DNA from: Bisgaard Taxon 45
Lineage (GTDB): Bacteria; Pseudomonadota; Gammaproteobacteria; Enterobacterales; Pasteurellaceae
NCBI GenBank assembly: GCA_030783905.1
Contig: JAQAHH010000003.1
Span: forward strand, 62,001 to 126,000
DNA length: 64,000 nt
Direction of reading: 5' to 3'
Shown piece by piece: positions 51,070 through 60,257 of the stretch (position 1 is its first letter; each line of letters begins with the position of its first letter). The position numbers and the translations under genes are program-made. A model generated the notes under the pieces. It made no database searches, was not told where the DNA came from, and worked only from the letters and a program-made list of their open reading frames with translations.

Positions 51070-51100
51070 CAATTGAAATTAATTCTCAATACCGTATAAT
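51070..51100 (+). promoter_or_regulatory. exbB promoter with overlapping Fur-like site
   Basis: TTGAAA (51073-51078), 16 bases, TATAAT (51095-51100). The same bases contain TGAAATTAATTCTCA, which matches the Fur core TGATAATNATTATCA at 11 of 14 defined positions. Iron repression of TonB-system genes is well established elsewhere; here it is inferred. Confidence 0.65.
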
Positions 51101-51141
51101 ATTCCATCTTATTTTGCGATACAAATTAAAGGATTATAAAA

Positions 51142-51600
51142 ATGCCACAATTATTCCAATTCTTACAACAATATATTGATTACATTATTTTAGGCTTACT
51201 TGCTTTCATGAGCTTTATTATGGTTTGGCTTGTGATTGAACGCTTTCTGTTCTTAAATCGAGTCAATGTGGCCGCTTATGAAAGTGTGCACGAATTGGAC
51301 ATTGACTTACAACGCCATTTGACGGCGATTTCGACCATTGGTTCCAATGCACCTTATGTTGGTTTGTTGGGGACGGTGATCGGTATTCTCTTAACCTTCT
51401 ATGAATTAGGTCATTCTGGTGGGGATATTGATGCAGCGGCCATTATGGTGCACTTATCGTTAGCGCTCAAAGCGACTGCTGTTGGTATCTTAGTCGCGAT
51501 TCCATCAATGGTGTGTTACAACGGCTTAGGACGTAAAGTGGAAGTGAATCGTTTAAAATGGTTTGCCTTAAATGAGAAAAAAGCCAAACAACAAGCATAG
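51142..51600 (+). CDS. exbB: TonB energy-transducing subunit ExbB
   Basis: 152 residues, the short Pasteurellaceae form. Three membrane helices, with the conserved [17 protein letters not shown] and [17 protein letters not shown]. Forms the proton channel with ExbD that energises TonB for iron, haem and siderophore uptake. Confidence 0.96.
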   Translation: MPQLFQFLQQYIDYIILGLLAFMSFIMVWLVIERFLFLNRVNVAAYESVHELDIDLQRHLTAISTIGSNAPYVGLLGTVIGILLTFYELGHSGGDIDAAAIMVHLSLALKATAVGILVAIPSMVCYNGLGRKVEVNRLKWFALNEKKAKQQA

Positions 51601-51609
51601 GGAGCGACT

Positions 51610-52002
51610 ATGAAAAAGTTTGATGAAATCAACATTATCCCGTTTATTGATATTATGTTGGTATTGCTTGCTATCGTGTTGATTACCGCCTCATTTATTT
51701 CACAAGGTAAAATCCAAGTGAATGTTCCCAAAGCCAGTTCAACCGTGGCATTTCGCTCTGATGATTTAGCCAAATTGTTGACCATCACTGAAAGTGGTGA
51801 CATTTTTTATCATGATAAACCGATTACACGAGAAGCATTGGAAGAAGAAATCAGTTCTTGGACAAAAGATCAAAAAGTGACCTTGAAAGTTGATGCAAAA
51901 TCCAGTTTCCAAGATTTCGTTTCTATCACCGATATTATGGCTAAAAATGACATTAAAAATGTCGCTATCGTGACGGTTAAAGAAAAGGCAGCATCTCAAT
52001 GA
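51610..52002 (+). CDS. exbD: TonB energy-transducing subunit ExbD
   Basis: 130 residues. One membrane helix ([21 protein letters not shown]) with the essential Asp in FIDIMLVLL, then a periplasmic domain. 9 bases after exbB; it overlaps tonB by 4 bases (ATGA). Confidence 0.96.
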   Translation: MKKFDEINIIPFIDIMLVLLAIVLITASFISQGKIQVNVPKASSTVAFRSDDLAKLLTITESGDIFYHDKPITREALEEEISSWTKDQKVTLKVDAKSSFQDFVSITDIMAKNDIKNVAIVTVKEKAASQ

Positions 52003-52763
52003 TAGATAAAAGTCGTTCTTGCATCGGGTTTGCAATTTCATTGCTTTTTCACGCAAGTTTTGTTGCTTTCCTGTATTGGATTGTACAAAAAGACGATGAC
52101 AGTGCGAATGGATTTGCTGCCGATATCATATCAACTCATATTTCCATGGAAATGCTTGCGGCCACGGTGTTAGAAGAACCTGAGCCCGAGCCAGCCCCAC
52201 CAGTGGTAGAACCTGAACAACCCAAAGAAGAAGTGGCGGATCCGACGGTGAAACCAGAGCCACCGAAAGAACCTGAAAAACCAAAAGAGCCTGAAAAGCC
52301 AAAAGAAAAACCGAAGGAAAAGCCGAAAGAAAAACCGAAGAAACCGAAAAAAGAACAACGGGATTTACCGAAGTCAGATCGCCAAATTGACTCCAACTCA
52401 TCGATCAATCAACAAGCGACTACAACGGGTAACATCACAACCAATAATCCTAATCTGGTCGGTAAAGGCAATAGCACAGATGAGGTGAATGCTTATCGTT
52501 CGGCATTACGTAGAGAAATTGAAAAGCACAAGCGTTATCCAAATCGTGCACGTATGATGCGTAAACAGGGTGTGGTGACAATCACCTTCCACATTAATAA
52601 TGCAGGGGTCATTAGCAATGCACGTATCAACAAATCCTCTGGTTCTGAAGAATTAGATAATGCGGCACTCGTTGCAGTCAATAATGCGCGTCCTGTTGGG
52701 CCATTACCTGCGGGGATGCCAAATGAGGTAAGTGTGCCTGTAAGTTTCAAAATCACTAATTAA
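51999..52763 (+). CDS. tonB: energy transducer TonB
   Basis: 254 residues. One N-terminal membrane anchor, a Pro/Glu/Lys-rich rigid periplasmic spacer (residues about 60-125), and a C-terminal TonB domain ([30 protein letters not shown]). Order exbB-exbD-tonB as in Haemophilus. Confidence 0.96.
   Translation: MIDKSRSCIGFAISLLFHASFVAFLYWIVQKDDDSANGFAADIISTHISMEMLAATVLEEPEPEPAPPVVEPEQPKEEVADPTVKPEPPKEPEKPKEPEKPKEKPKEKPKEKPKKPKKEQRDLPKSDRQIDSNSSINQQATTTGNITTNNPNLVGKGNSTDEVNAYRSALRREIEKHKRYPNRARMMRKQGVVTITFHINNAGVISNARINKSSGSEELDNAALVAVNNARPVGPLPAGMPNEVSVPVSFKITN
52250..52352 (+). repeat. Pro-Lys-Glu coding repeat in the tonB spacer
   Basis: Short imperfect repeats coding for [16 protein letters not shown]-type units. 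The repeat number could vary between strains and would change spacer length. Confidence 0.75.
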
Positions 52764-52765
52764 AA

Positions 52766-52788
52766 AAGTGCGGTGAAATACCGCACTT
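52766..52788. terminator. inverted uptake-signal hairpin after tonB
   Basis: AAGTGCGGT and ACCGCACTT separated by five bases. The U-tract is better on the minus strand; as a tonB terminator it is weak. Confidence 0.6.
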
Positions 52789-52917
52789 ATTGTCTCTTTC
52801 TTGTTATTAATATTCACTCACCTATCCGCCTACTTTGAATAACCCCTTGAGTACTTTATCTCTTCCGTTTAGGATACATAACGATTACCGTTTTTCATCA
52901 GTTAAGGTAAAGACAAG

Positions 52918-53388
52918 ATGACAGAAAAAAGACTTGCCCAAATAACTGTGGTACTGAGCTCGATTATCATCATGATGTATGCGCTTCTCAGTAGCTATTT
53001 TTTTAACAAATCACTTCATTTGCCGTATGCTGATGTGATGTATTTTGCGTTATCCAATCTTCTCTCGCTTACGTTGCCTTTTATTTGTGCTTGGTTACCC
53101 TATCTGTTTGTTCGTCCTGCGGCGGTCACAGGCAGTGCACTCTCTGCCTTAGGCTTATTTATTTTCTTCGCCATAACAAGCACCACGATGGATGATCCTA
53201 AAGGAGCGGCCGCAATATGGGGAATTTATTTTTTCTGGCTGATTGGTGCCACGCTTGCAGGGATTTACCCTGCATTGTTTAAACCTTCATTTTTTACTAA
53301 AACAGCGATGCGTGCTTTTTTGTTGAGTTGCTTATTTACTTTGCTGGTCAGTTTTATACTGGGCTTAACGATAAGCAAAATACTCTAA
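52918..53388 (+). CDS. unrecognised inner-membrane protein, 156 aa
   Basis: No family recognised. Four or five hydrophobic helices (residues about 8-28, 40-62, 68-90, 98-118, 130-154) with short loops, and few charged residues. AAGGTAAAGACAAG precedes the ATG. It stands alone between tonB and the M48 protease gene. Codon use looks like its neighbours, so it is probably a real gene. Confidence 0.7.
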   Translation: MTEKRLAQITVVLSSIIIMMYALLSSYFFNKSLHLPYADVMYFALSNLLSLTLPFICAWLPYLFVRPAAVTGSALSALGLFIFFAITSTTMDDPKGAAAIWGIYFFWLIGATLAGIYPALFKPSFFTKTAMRAFLLSCLFTLLVSFILGLTISKIL

Positions 53389-53477
53389 GACGATTTACAG
53401 CCAACTCAGAATGAAAAAATGGGGCGCGTTTTTTACCACACTCCCCATTTTTATTCTTGTCGCTTAATTCTCTACGA

Positions 53478-54251
53478 TTACTTTTTTGATGCGTTATAGA
53501 GTGCCATTGCCTGAGGCATTAAACGTAATAAGTTTTGTTGCCGCTCGGCATCATTTGGGTGAGTTGAAGATAACGCAGCCAGTACGCTTTGATTTCCCGA
53601 GGATGCCCGTTGCATTTTTTCCCACACACGAGGGGCAGCCTGAGGATTAAACCCAGATTTTGCCATTAACATTAATCCCACTTCATCGGCTTCAGTTTCA
53701 TTACTACGAGAATACGGTTTATCTAACGCCCAATCCTTGGTTAATCCCACTACCATTGCACTGCCATCACTCCCAATAGCCGTCGAAAGTGCAATATGAC
53801 TGACTTGGGCTAATACATCCGTAAATTGCCCCATATTTACCTTTTTCTTACCGTGCTCTTTCAGTGCATGCGCCATTTCATGACCAATCACGGTTGCAAT
53901 TTCATCATTGGTTAATTGTAAAGCATCCACTAAGCCAGTATAAAATGCCATTTTGCCGCCTGGCATCGCCCAAGCATTTAATTCTTTTGATTTGATCACG
54001 CTCATCTGCCAATGGAAAGGTTGCCCTGTCTGATTTTCGGCATTGGCATACGGCACCATTTTATTAAACACAGTATGAATACGTTTGGCTGTAACAGAGG
54101 TGGTATCTAGCACACCTTTAGTTCGTGCTTGATTAATGGTTTGTCGATAAGAAGAGGCTGACTGCTGATTAATACTGGCAGAATCGGCACAAGCATTCAG
54201 CATCAACGCGAAAGTGGGTACCCATAGGATTGTTTTAGTCAATTTCATCAT
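53478..54251 (-). CDS. M48-family metalloprotease lipoprotein
   Basis: 257 residues from MMKLTKTILWVPTFALMLNAC; lipobox LNAC with AGGAC upstream. The zinc site is HEMAHALKEHG with the third ligand in RSNETEADEVGL. Resembles E. coli LoiP/YcaL periplasmic proteases in size and lack of the TPR domain found in BepA. Probably in outer-membrane protein quality control. No neighbour informs on substrate. Confidence 0.88.
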   Translation of the reverse strand: MMKLTKTILWVPTFALMLNACADSASINQQSASSYRQTINQARTKGVLDTTSVTAKRIHTVFNKMVPYANAENQTGQPFHWQMSVIKSKELNAWAMPGGKMAFYTGLVDALQLTNDEIATVIGHEMAHALKEHGKKKVNMGQFTDVLAQVSHIALSTAIGSDGSAMVVGLTKDWALDKPYSRSNETEADEVGLMLMAKSGFNPQAAPRVWEKMQRASSGNQSVLAALSSTHPNDAERQQNLLRLMPQAMALYNASKK

Positions 54252-54278
54252 AAAGTCCTCACTCAATTGAGATAAAAA

Positions 54279-54302
54279 AATACCGCCCTTTCAAGCGGTA
54301 TT
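54279..54302 (-). terminator. ppa terminator
   Basis: AATACCGC and GCGGTATT form an 8-base stem with an 8-base loop, followed by a U-run on the minus strand (complement of AAAAAAA at 54274-54280). Confidence 0.75.
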
Positions 54303-54314
54303 AAAACAAAAAGG

Positions 54315-54842
54315 TTATTTTTTGGCACGTTCAAATGAATCTAAAATTTCTTGGCGGGCCGCATCAACGCCTTCCCAACCATCCACTTTCACCCATTTAC
54401 CTGCTTCTAATGCTTTGTAGCTTTCGAAGAAGTGTTGAATTTGTGCTTTTAATAAGGCTGGTAAATCATTCACATCTTTGATGTGATCATATTCTTTGGT
54501 TAATTTGCTGTGTGGTACTGCCACCACTTTCGCATCACTACCCGCTTCATCGGTCATTTTTAACACACCCACTGGACGGCAACGAATCACAGAACCCGGT
54601 TGTAATGGGTAAGGTGTTGGGACTAAGACATCTACTGGGTCACCATCTAAAGAAAGCGTATTATTCACATAACCATAGTTCGCTGGATAGAACATCGCTG
54701 TCGCCATAAAACGGTCAACAAATAATGAGCCACTTTCTTTATCCACTTCGTATTTAATTGGATCTGAGTTAGCTGGGATTTCAATGACAACATAGATATC
54801 ATCTGGTAATGCTTTACCTGCTGGTACTGTTTCTAAACCCAT
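54315..54842 (-). CDS. ppa: inorganic pyrophosphatase
   Basis: 175 residues of the family I soluble enzyme. Signature [10 protein letters not shown] and metal-binding acidic residues, [18 protein letters not shown] at the N-terminus and [17 protein letters not shown]. Divergent from tyrP. Confidence 0.97.
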   Translation of the reverse strand: MGLETVPAGKALPDDIYVVIEIPANSDPIKYEVDKESGSLFVDRFMATAMFYPANYGYVNNTLSLDGDPVDVLVPTPYPLQPGSVIRCRPVGVLKMTDEAGSDAKVVAVPHSKLTKEYDHIKDVNDLPALLKAQIQHFFESYKALEAGKWVKVDGWEGVDAARQEILDSFERAKK

Positions 54843-54990
54843 TTTTTTATTCCTTATTTCAAGTTAGTTATAAATAAACGCACTCAATTATAGCGTTATT
54901 CGCACAAACTTGTCGAGATATCGCCCCGTTCATCTCAATAGACGTACAAAATAATAACGTTGTTTAACAAAAATTCATTGCTTTTTATTT

Positions 54991-55019
54991 TTGCACTATT
55001 AAAATAGTGCAAGTTTAAT
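54991..55019 (+). promoter_or_regulatory. tyrP promoter with embedded palindrome
   Basis: TTGCACTATT-AA-AATAGTGCAA (54991-55012) is a perfect 10-2-10 inverted repeat. Its left end doubles as a -35 (TTGCAC), 17 bases before a -10 (TTTAAT, 55014-55019). An operator overlapping the core promoter fits repression. It does not match the TyrR box. Confidence 0.65.
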
Positions 55020-55046
55020 CAACAATAACAACACTGTGGTACTTTT

Positions 55047-56303
55047 ATGACAACAAAAACATTACCTTCTTTATTAGGTGGCGCCATGATTATTGCTGGC
55101 ACTGCAATTGGTGCGGGTATGCTCGCTAACCCAACTGCAACCGCAGGCGTGTGGTTTATCGGATCCCTTCTTTTATTAGCCTACACCTGGTTTTGTATGA
55201 CGACTTCAGGTTTAATGATCTTAGAAGCGAATTTGCATTATCCAACGGGCGCTAGTTTCGACACGATTGTGAAAGATTTACTTGGTCAACGCTGGAACCT
55301 GATTAATGGCTTATCCATCGCTTTTGTTCTATATATTTTAACTTATGCCTACATTACCTCTGGTGGCGGAATTACGCAAAACCTCTTAAATCAAGTCTTC
55401 AGTCATCCTGACAATACGGTGGACATTGGTCGAGGGACCGGTTCTTTGATTTTTTGTTGCATATTAGCTGGATTTGTATGGTTATCCACCAAAGCAGTGG
55501 ATCGTTTTACGACAGTCCTCATCGGTGGCATGGTCATTGCCTTTCTTCTTTCCACAAGTGGATTGATGAGTTCTGTCAACCGTGATGTACTTTTTAATCA
55601 TTTTGCGCAAGAAGAAAGACACTATTTACCTTATCTTCTCACCGCACTTCCTGTTTGCTTGGTCTCCTTTGGTTTTCACGGTAATGTGCCAAGTTTAGTC
55701 AAATACTACGATCGTCATGCACAATCTGTGGTCAAAGCGATTTTTCTCGGGACGGGTATCGCCTTCGTGATTTATGCGTTGTGGCAGCTTGCCGTACAAG
55801 GTAACTTACCTCGCCATCAATTTGCACCAGTCATTGAAAAAGGAGGCGATATTGCCGCCTTACTCAAGGCTTTATCACAATATACTCAAACCGATTACAT
55901 GGGTATTGTACTTAATTTCTTTGCTTATATGGCGATTGCCAGCTCGTTTTTAGGGGTCAGCTTAGGCCTATTTGATTACCTCGCCGACTTATTAAAATTT
56001 GATGACAGTCACTTAGGGCGAACCAAAACAACTTTAGTGACCTTTCTTCCACCACTTTTACTCAGCTTACAGTTCCCCTATGGGTTTGTTGTAGCAATTG
56101 GTTATGCCGGCTTAGCCGCAACGATTTGGGCTGTCATCGTCCCTGCCCTGTTAGCGAAAGCCACACGCCAACGTTTTACGGAATCCCACTATACCGTTTA
56201 TGGTGGTAACTTTATGATTTATTTTGTGATTCTATTTGGTGTATTAAATATTGTGGCACAAGTCGCTGCACAGTTTGGTGTACTACCCACATTTTTAGGT
56301 TAA
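55047..56303 (+). CDS. tyrP: aromatic amino acid (tyrosine) permease
   Basis: 418 residues with about 11 membrane helices. N-terminal GGAMIIAGTAIGAGMLANPTA and the FHGNVPSLVKYY segment are typical of the HAAAP family (TyrP, Mtr, TnaB). The closest match I recall is the Haemophilus tyrosine permease. Proton-driven import of tyrosine, less likely tryptophan. Confidence 0.88.
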   Translation: MTTKTLPSLLGGAMIIAGTAIGAGMLANPTATAGVWFIGSLLLLAYTWFCMTTSGLMILEANLHYPTGASFDTIVKDLLGQRWNLINGLSIAFVLYILTYAYITSGGGITQNLLNQVFSHPDNTVDIGRGTGSLIFCCILAGFVWLSTKAVDRFTTVLIGGMVIAFLLSTSGLMSSVNRDVLFNHFAQEERHYLPYLLTALPVCLVSFGFHGNVPSLVKYYDRHAQSVVKAIFLGTGIAFVIYALWQLAVQGNLPRHQFAPVIEKGGDIAALLKALSQYTQTDYMGIVLNFFAYMAIASSFLGVSLGLFDYLADLLKFDDSHLGRTKTTLVTFLPPLLLSLQFPYGFVVAIGYAGLAATIWAVIVPALLAKATRQRFTESHYTVYGGNFMIYFVILFGVLNIVAQVAAQFGVLPTFLG

Positions 56304-56389
56304 AGCTCACAAATTTGATGCAAAAGACTTGGCTTGATACAAAATTTTAAGTATATAGTGAGAGAATTTTTTAGCTTTAGAGGTTTACA

Positions 56390-58039
56390 ATGAAAAAACT
56401 AACCACATTCAGCGCAATTGTATTGTCATTGGGGCTCATCAGCCAAGCCTATGCTTATACTCAAGACAAAACCTACAAGATTACTGTGTTACATGCAAAT
56501 GACACCCATGGTCATTTCTGGAAAAACAGTAAAGGTGAGTATGGTTTTGCCGCACACAAAACTTTAATTGACAACATTCGTAAAGAAGTACAAGGTAAAG
56601 GTGGCTCGGTCGTTTTACTCCATGCAGGCGACTACAATACTGGTGTGCCAGAGTCTGATATGCAAAATGCTAAGCCAGATATTGAAGGCATGAATATGAT
56701 TGGTTATGACGTAGCGGTCCTCGGTAACCATGAATTTGATTTCCCAATTCAGTTACTTGAGATGCAAGAAAAATGGGCGAAGTTCCCACTGATTTCCGCT
56801 AATGTGATCAATAAGAAAACCAACAAACCGTTAGTTAATCCTTATGTGATGTTAAACAGAGATGACCTCAAAATTGCGGTCGTCGGCCTAACTACCGAAG
56901 ATACTGCAAAATTGGGTAACCCTGAAGTCGTTGATCATGTGATTTTCAAGAACCCAATAGAAACCGCCAAAAACACCTTGGCTGAGATTAATCAAACGGA
57001 AAAACCGGATATCCGCATTGCGTTAACCCACATGGGCTACTATTTTGATGGTAAACATGGACATAATGCACCGGGCGATGTCACGATGGCACGTACATTA
57101 GAGAAAGGTGCCTTTGATTTAATTATCGGCGGTCATACGCATGATACCGTCTGTCTTGATGAGCAAGGTCAATTCAAAATCCAATACACACCGGGGGAAA
57201 CATGTAAACCAGACTTCCAAAATGGGACGTGGATTGTTCAAGCGGGCGAATGGGGAAAATATATCGGTCGTGCGGATTTTGAATTCAAAAACGGCGAAAC
57301 GAAATTGGTGAAATACGAATTAATTCCAATTAACTTAAAACAGAAAATCAAGTTAGAAGACGGTAAAACAGACTACAAACTTTACCAGCCTGAAATTGCA
57401 GAAGATCCAACCGTGTTTGCGCATTTGAAAAAATACCAAGATGAAGGTGATCGCTTATTAGGCGTGAAAGTCGGTGAAGTAAAAGGGAAATTTGTTGGTG
57501 ATCGTAAAATTATCCGTTTCCATCAAACTAATTTAGGTCGTTTAATCGCGCAATCTCAAATGGAACGTGTTAAAGCCGATGTGGGAATCATGAACTCAGG
57601 CGGTATCCGTACCGATATCAACGAAGGGGAAACGACTTATAAAGATCTCCTTACGGTTCAACCTTTTGGTAACATGATTGCGACCGTAGATTTCACGGGG
57701 CAAGAGCTTTTAGACTACCTCAATGTGGTCGCGTTAAAACAAGTGGATAGCGGTGCCTACCCGCAATTTGCTGGACTTTCAATGGTCGTTGACCGTACTG
57801 CACAAAAAGTATCTGATGTCAAAGTCGGTGGCAAAGCACTGGATTTGAAAAAAACGTATAAAGTCTCTGTACCAGACTACTGTGCTGGTGGTGGTGATGG
57901 CTACCCTGTCTTGAAAAAACACCCAAGCTATGTCAACACAGGCTTTATCGATGCGGAAATGCTGAAAAAATACTTTGAAGAAAACAAAGTATTAGACGCG
58001 TCTAAATACGATCCAAAAGATGACATCATCTTCAAATAA
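56390..58039 (+). CDS. ushA: periplasmic UDP-sugar hydrolase / 5'-nucleotidase
   Basis: 549 residues, E. coli UshA length. Signal peptide MKKLTTFSAIVLSLGLISQAYA; metallophosphatase motifs VLHANDTHGHF, HAGDYNTG, GNHEFD and GGHTHD; C-terminal substrate domain with QTNLGRLIA, NSGGIRTDI and GGGDGYP. The NDTHGH form differs from E. coli NDHHGH. It dephosphorylates nucleotides for salvage and in Pasteurellaceae can feed NAD precursor use. AGAGG precedes the ATG. Confidence 0.95.
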   Translation: MKKLTTFSAIVLSLGLISQAYAYTQDKTYKITVLHANDTHGHFWKNSKGEYGFAAHKTLIDNIRKEVQGKGGSVVLLHAGDYNTGVPESDMQNAKPDIEGMNMIGYDVAVLGNHEFDFPIQLLEMQEKWAKFPLISANVINKKTNKPLVNPYVMLNRDDLKIAVVGLTTEDTAKLGNPEVVDHVIFKNPIETAKNTLAEINQTEKPDIRIALTHMGYYFDGKHGHNAPGDVTMARTLEKGAFDLIIGGHTHDTVCLDEQGQFKIQYTPGETCKPDFQNGTWIVQAGEWGKYIGRADFEFKNGETKLVKYELIPINLKQKIKLEDGKTDYKLYQPEIAEDPTVFAHLKKYQDEGDRLLGVKVGEVKGKFVGDRKIIRFHQTNLGRLIAQSQMERVKADVGIMNSGGIRTDINEGETTYKDLLTVQPFGNMIATVDFTGQELLDYLNVVALKQVDSGAYPQFAGLSMVVDRTAQKVSDVKVGGKALDLKKTYKVSVPDYCAGGGDGYPVLKKHPSYVNTGFIDAEMLKKYFEENKVLDASKYDPKDDIIFK

Positions 58040-58040
58040 G

Positions 58041-58796
58041 ATGAATAAAAAAAGCGTCTATGATAGCCCGCAATTTTTCGAGCTGTACCAAAAATTGCGG
58101 GATAATCCCATCAGCTTAAATGAAGTGGTCGAAAAGCCCACGATGTTGTCTTTACTCCCCGATCTGCGCAATAAAAAATTGCTCGATCTCGGCTGTGGCA
58201 CTGGCGGACATTTACAACTATATTTGCAACGTCATGCCAGCTTTGTGGTGGGTATTGACCTTTCTCAGACTATGTTGCAGCAAGCTGCACATGATCTAGC
58301 AAAACTTTGCCAAAATCAACCGCGCTTTGCCTTACACCAACTTCCGATGGAACAACTCGCGGATTTCGCTGAAACAGATTTTGATGTTATCACTAGCTCG
58401 TTTGCCTTTCACTACGTGCAAGATTTTGCTCAATTATTGCAAGCGATCTACCAAAAATTAAAGCCGAATGGTTATCTGATTTTCTCGCAAGAACATCCGA
58501 TCGTCACCTGTTATCAAGAAGGCGAACGTTGGGAAAAAGATCAACAGAAACGTCAAGTGGCGTATCGCTTGAATTACTATCGAGATGAAGGCGAACGTGA
58601 TCGTAATTGGTTTAAACAACCGTTTAAAACCTATCATCGCACCACGGCTACCCTTATCAATCAACTGATTCAGGCGGGATTTCAAATTGAGCAGATGGCA
58701 GAACCGATGCTCGCCGATCAACCAGAATGGCAACAAGAATTTAAAGATTTACAGCATCGTCCCGTACTGCTTTTTATTAAAGCGAAAAAAATCTAA
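58041..58796 (+). CDS. class I SAM-dependent methyltransferase
   Basis: 251 residues from MNKKSVYDSPQFFELYQKLR; the longer frame overlaps ushA. SAM motif I LLDLGCGTGGHLQLY, acidic motif VVGIDLSQTM, then TSSFAFHYVQDF and LKPNGYLIFSQEHP. A substrate is not recognisable. It follows ushA by 1 base and is possibly cotranscribed. Confidence 0.85.
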   Translation: MNKKSVYDSPQFFELYQKLRDNPISLNEVVEKPTMLSLLPDLRNKKLLDLGCGTGGHLQLYLQRHASFVVGIDLSQTMLQQAAHDLAKLCQNQPRFALHQLPMEQLADFAETDFDVITSSFAFHYVQDFAQLLQAIYQKLKPNGYLIFSQEHPIVTCYQEGERWEKDQQKRQVAYRLNYYRDEGERDRNWFKQPFKTYHRTTATLINQLIQAGFQIEQMAEPMLADQPEWQQEFKDLQHRPVLLFIKAKKI

Positions 58797-58873
58797 TTTT
58801 TTTGTAAAAAACACTTGCCAGTTCATTTTTTTTACAGTAATTTGAATAGCAATTAACCAATTAAGGATACACT

Positions 58874-58915
58874 ATGAATTTTAATCGCACGACTCATCAT
58901 CACCCGCTCTCCTGA
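58874..58915 (+). CDS. hisL: his operon leader peptide, 13 aa
   Basis: The reading frame ATG to TGA encodes MNFNRTTHHHPLS, with three consecutive histidine codons. AAGGATACACT is a ribosome binding site. Ribosome stalling at the His codons when charged tRNA-His is scarce would favour the antiterminator. It is too short for ORF tables. Confidence 0.85.
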   Translation: MNFNRTTHHHPLS

Positions 58916-59024
58916 TTATCTTTCGGGTGTTTAGTGATGCTTGGAAGATAACAAATCTTCCGGGTGTGCGATAAAATGACGAACAATATAAACCTCTCGG
59001 AAGCCATTTCGGGAGGTTTTTTTA
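58901..59024 (+). promoter_or_regulatory. his operon transcription attenuator
   Basis: The leader can fold as CACCCG (58901-58906) with CGGGTG (58924-58929), a GGAAGAT/ATCTTCC hairpin (58943-58961), and a terminator AACCTCTCG/CGGGAGGTT (58991-58999 with 59010-59018) followed by T7. It sits directly before hisG and contains the end of the leader peptide. Confidence 0.8.
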
Positions 59025-59074
59025 TAACTAATTTTTTATAACTAAAATGAACAACATCGACTAGGATAAGAATT

Positions 59075-59974
59075 ATGATTGAAAGTAAAAGATTACGCAT
59101 TGCAATGCAAAAATCAGGGCGCTTAAGCCAAGAATCACAAGCCTTATTGAAACAATGTGGTGTAAAAATAAATTTACAGGAACAACGCCTGATTGCTTAT
59201 GCAGAAAATATGCCGATTGATATTTTACGGGTGCGTGATGATGATATTCCCGGTTTAGTTTTTGATGGTGTCGTTGATCTCGGCATTATTGGTGAAAATG
59301 TCCTAGAAGAGGAAGAACTCACCCGTCAAGCCGCAGGTGAAACGGTTAATTACAAAAAATTGCGTCGATTAGATTTTGGCGGTTGCCGTTTATCTATCGC
59401 CATACCACAAGACGAAGCCTACTCCGGTATGAGTGTTCTTAAAAATGCACGCATTGCGACCTCCTATCCAAATTTACTCAAACGATATATGCAACAACAA
59501 GGTGTTAGTTTCAAAACGTGTTCACTGACAGGTTCGGTCGAAGTTGCCCCGCGGGCGGGACTTGCTGATGCCATTTGTGATTTAGTGTCTTCTGGCGCTA
59601 CGCTTGAAGCCAATGGTTTAAAAGAAGTGGAGGTCATTTACCGTTCCAAATCTTGTCTCATTCAACGTGCCGCTGAGCTGAGCCCAGAAAAACAAGCCTT
59701 AGTGGATAAATTGCTCACACGTATTCAAGGGGTGCAACAAGCGACAGAATCAAAATACATTATGCTACATGCACCAAAAGAAAAATTAGCCGAAATCACC
59801 GCACTTTTACCTGGTGTGGAAAATCCAACCATTTTGCCCCTCGCGCAAGATAACTCGAAAGTGGCGATGCATGTGGTCAGTCAAGAAAATCTGTTCTGGG
59901 AAACCATGGAACAATTAAAAGAGGCAGGGGCAAGTTCAATTTTAGTCTTACCAATCGAAAAAATGATGGGGTAA
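59075..59974 (+). CDS. hisG: ATP phosphoribosyltransferase, long form
   Basis: 299 residues, the long HisG with a C-terminal ACT-like regulatory domain. Signature [12 protein letters not shown] and [16 protein letters not shown]. First committed step of histidine synthesis, feedback inhibited by histidine. Under the attenuator at 58901-59024. Confidence 0.97.
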   Translation: MIESKRLRIAMQKSGRLSQESQALLKQCGVKINLQEQRLIAYAENMPIDILRVRDDDIPGLVFDGVVDLGIIGENVLEEEELTRQAAGETVNYKKLRRLDFGGCRLSIAIPQDEAYSGMSVLKNARIATSYPNLLKRYMQQQGVSFKTCSLTGSVEVAPRAGLADAICDLVSSGATLEANGLKEVEVIYRSKSCLIQRAAELSPEKQALVDKLLTRIQGVQQATESKYIMLHAPKEKLAEITALLPGVENPTILPLAQDNSKVAMHVVSQENLFWETMEQLKEAGASSILVLPIEKMMG

Positions 59975-59978
59975 CAAG

Positions 59979-60233
59979 ATGCCATTTACGCTATCACAAC
60001 AACAATCACTTTTAGCACAAAAAGGCATCGGTGCCACTATTTTAAAACGTTTACAAGAAATGGGACTCGATAATGTGGAACTGCTCGCCAATACATCCCC
60101 TGAATTCATCCTGCAAAGAGGGGCTGAAATGACAGGTTCCAGCTGTTGGCGCAATAGTCCACAGGCGCGTAAAGCCATTGAAACAGCAGTGAGTTGGGCA
60201 AAACAAGAATTGAAGTTAAGTACAGAAAAATAA
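59979..60233 (+). CDS. small helix-hairpin-helix-like protein in the his operon
   Basis: 84 residues; I do not recognise a family with certainty. QKGIGATILKRLQEMGLDNVELL (residues 14-36) looks like a helix-hairpin-helix with a GIG turn, followed by a helical C-terminus ending AVSWAKQELK. No known histidine enzyme resembles it. It begins 5 bases after hisG and so is translated with it. Possible nucleic-acid binding, but this is inference. Confidence 0.6.
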   Translation: MPFTLSQQQSLLAQKGIGATILKRLQEMGLDNVELLANTSPEFILQRGAEMTGSSCWRNSPQARKAIETAVSWAKQELKLSTEK

Positions 60234-60257
60234 CCAGACAAAAAGGATAAGTATGCT

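Noticed and set aside
52255-52352. CRISPR-like spaced repeats
   Set aside because: The repeats are short, in frame and coding for the TonB spacer, with no spacers. No CRISPR array was seen anywhere in the window.
52126-52408. Phe/Gly-rich minus-strand frames opposite tonB
   Set aside because: Produced by the Pro-Lys-Glu repeat in tonB read backwards.
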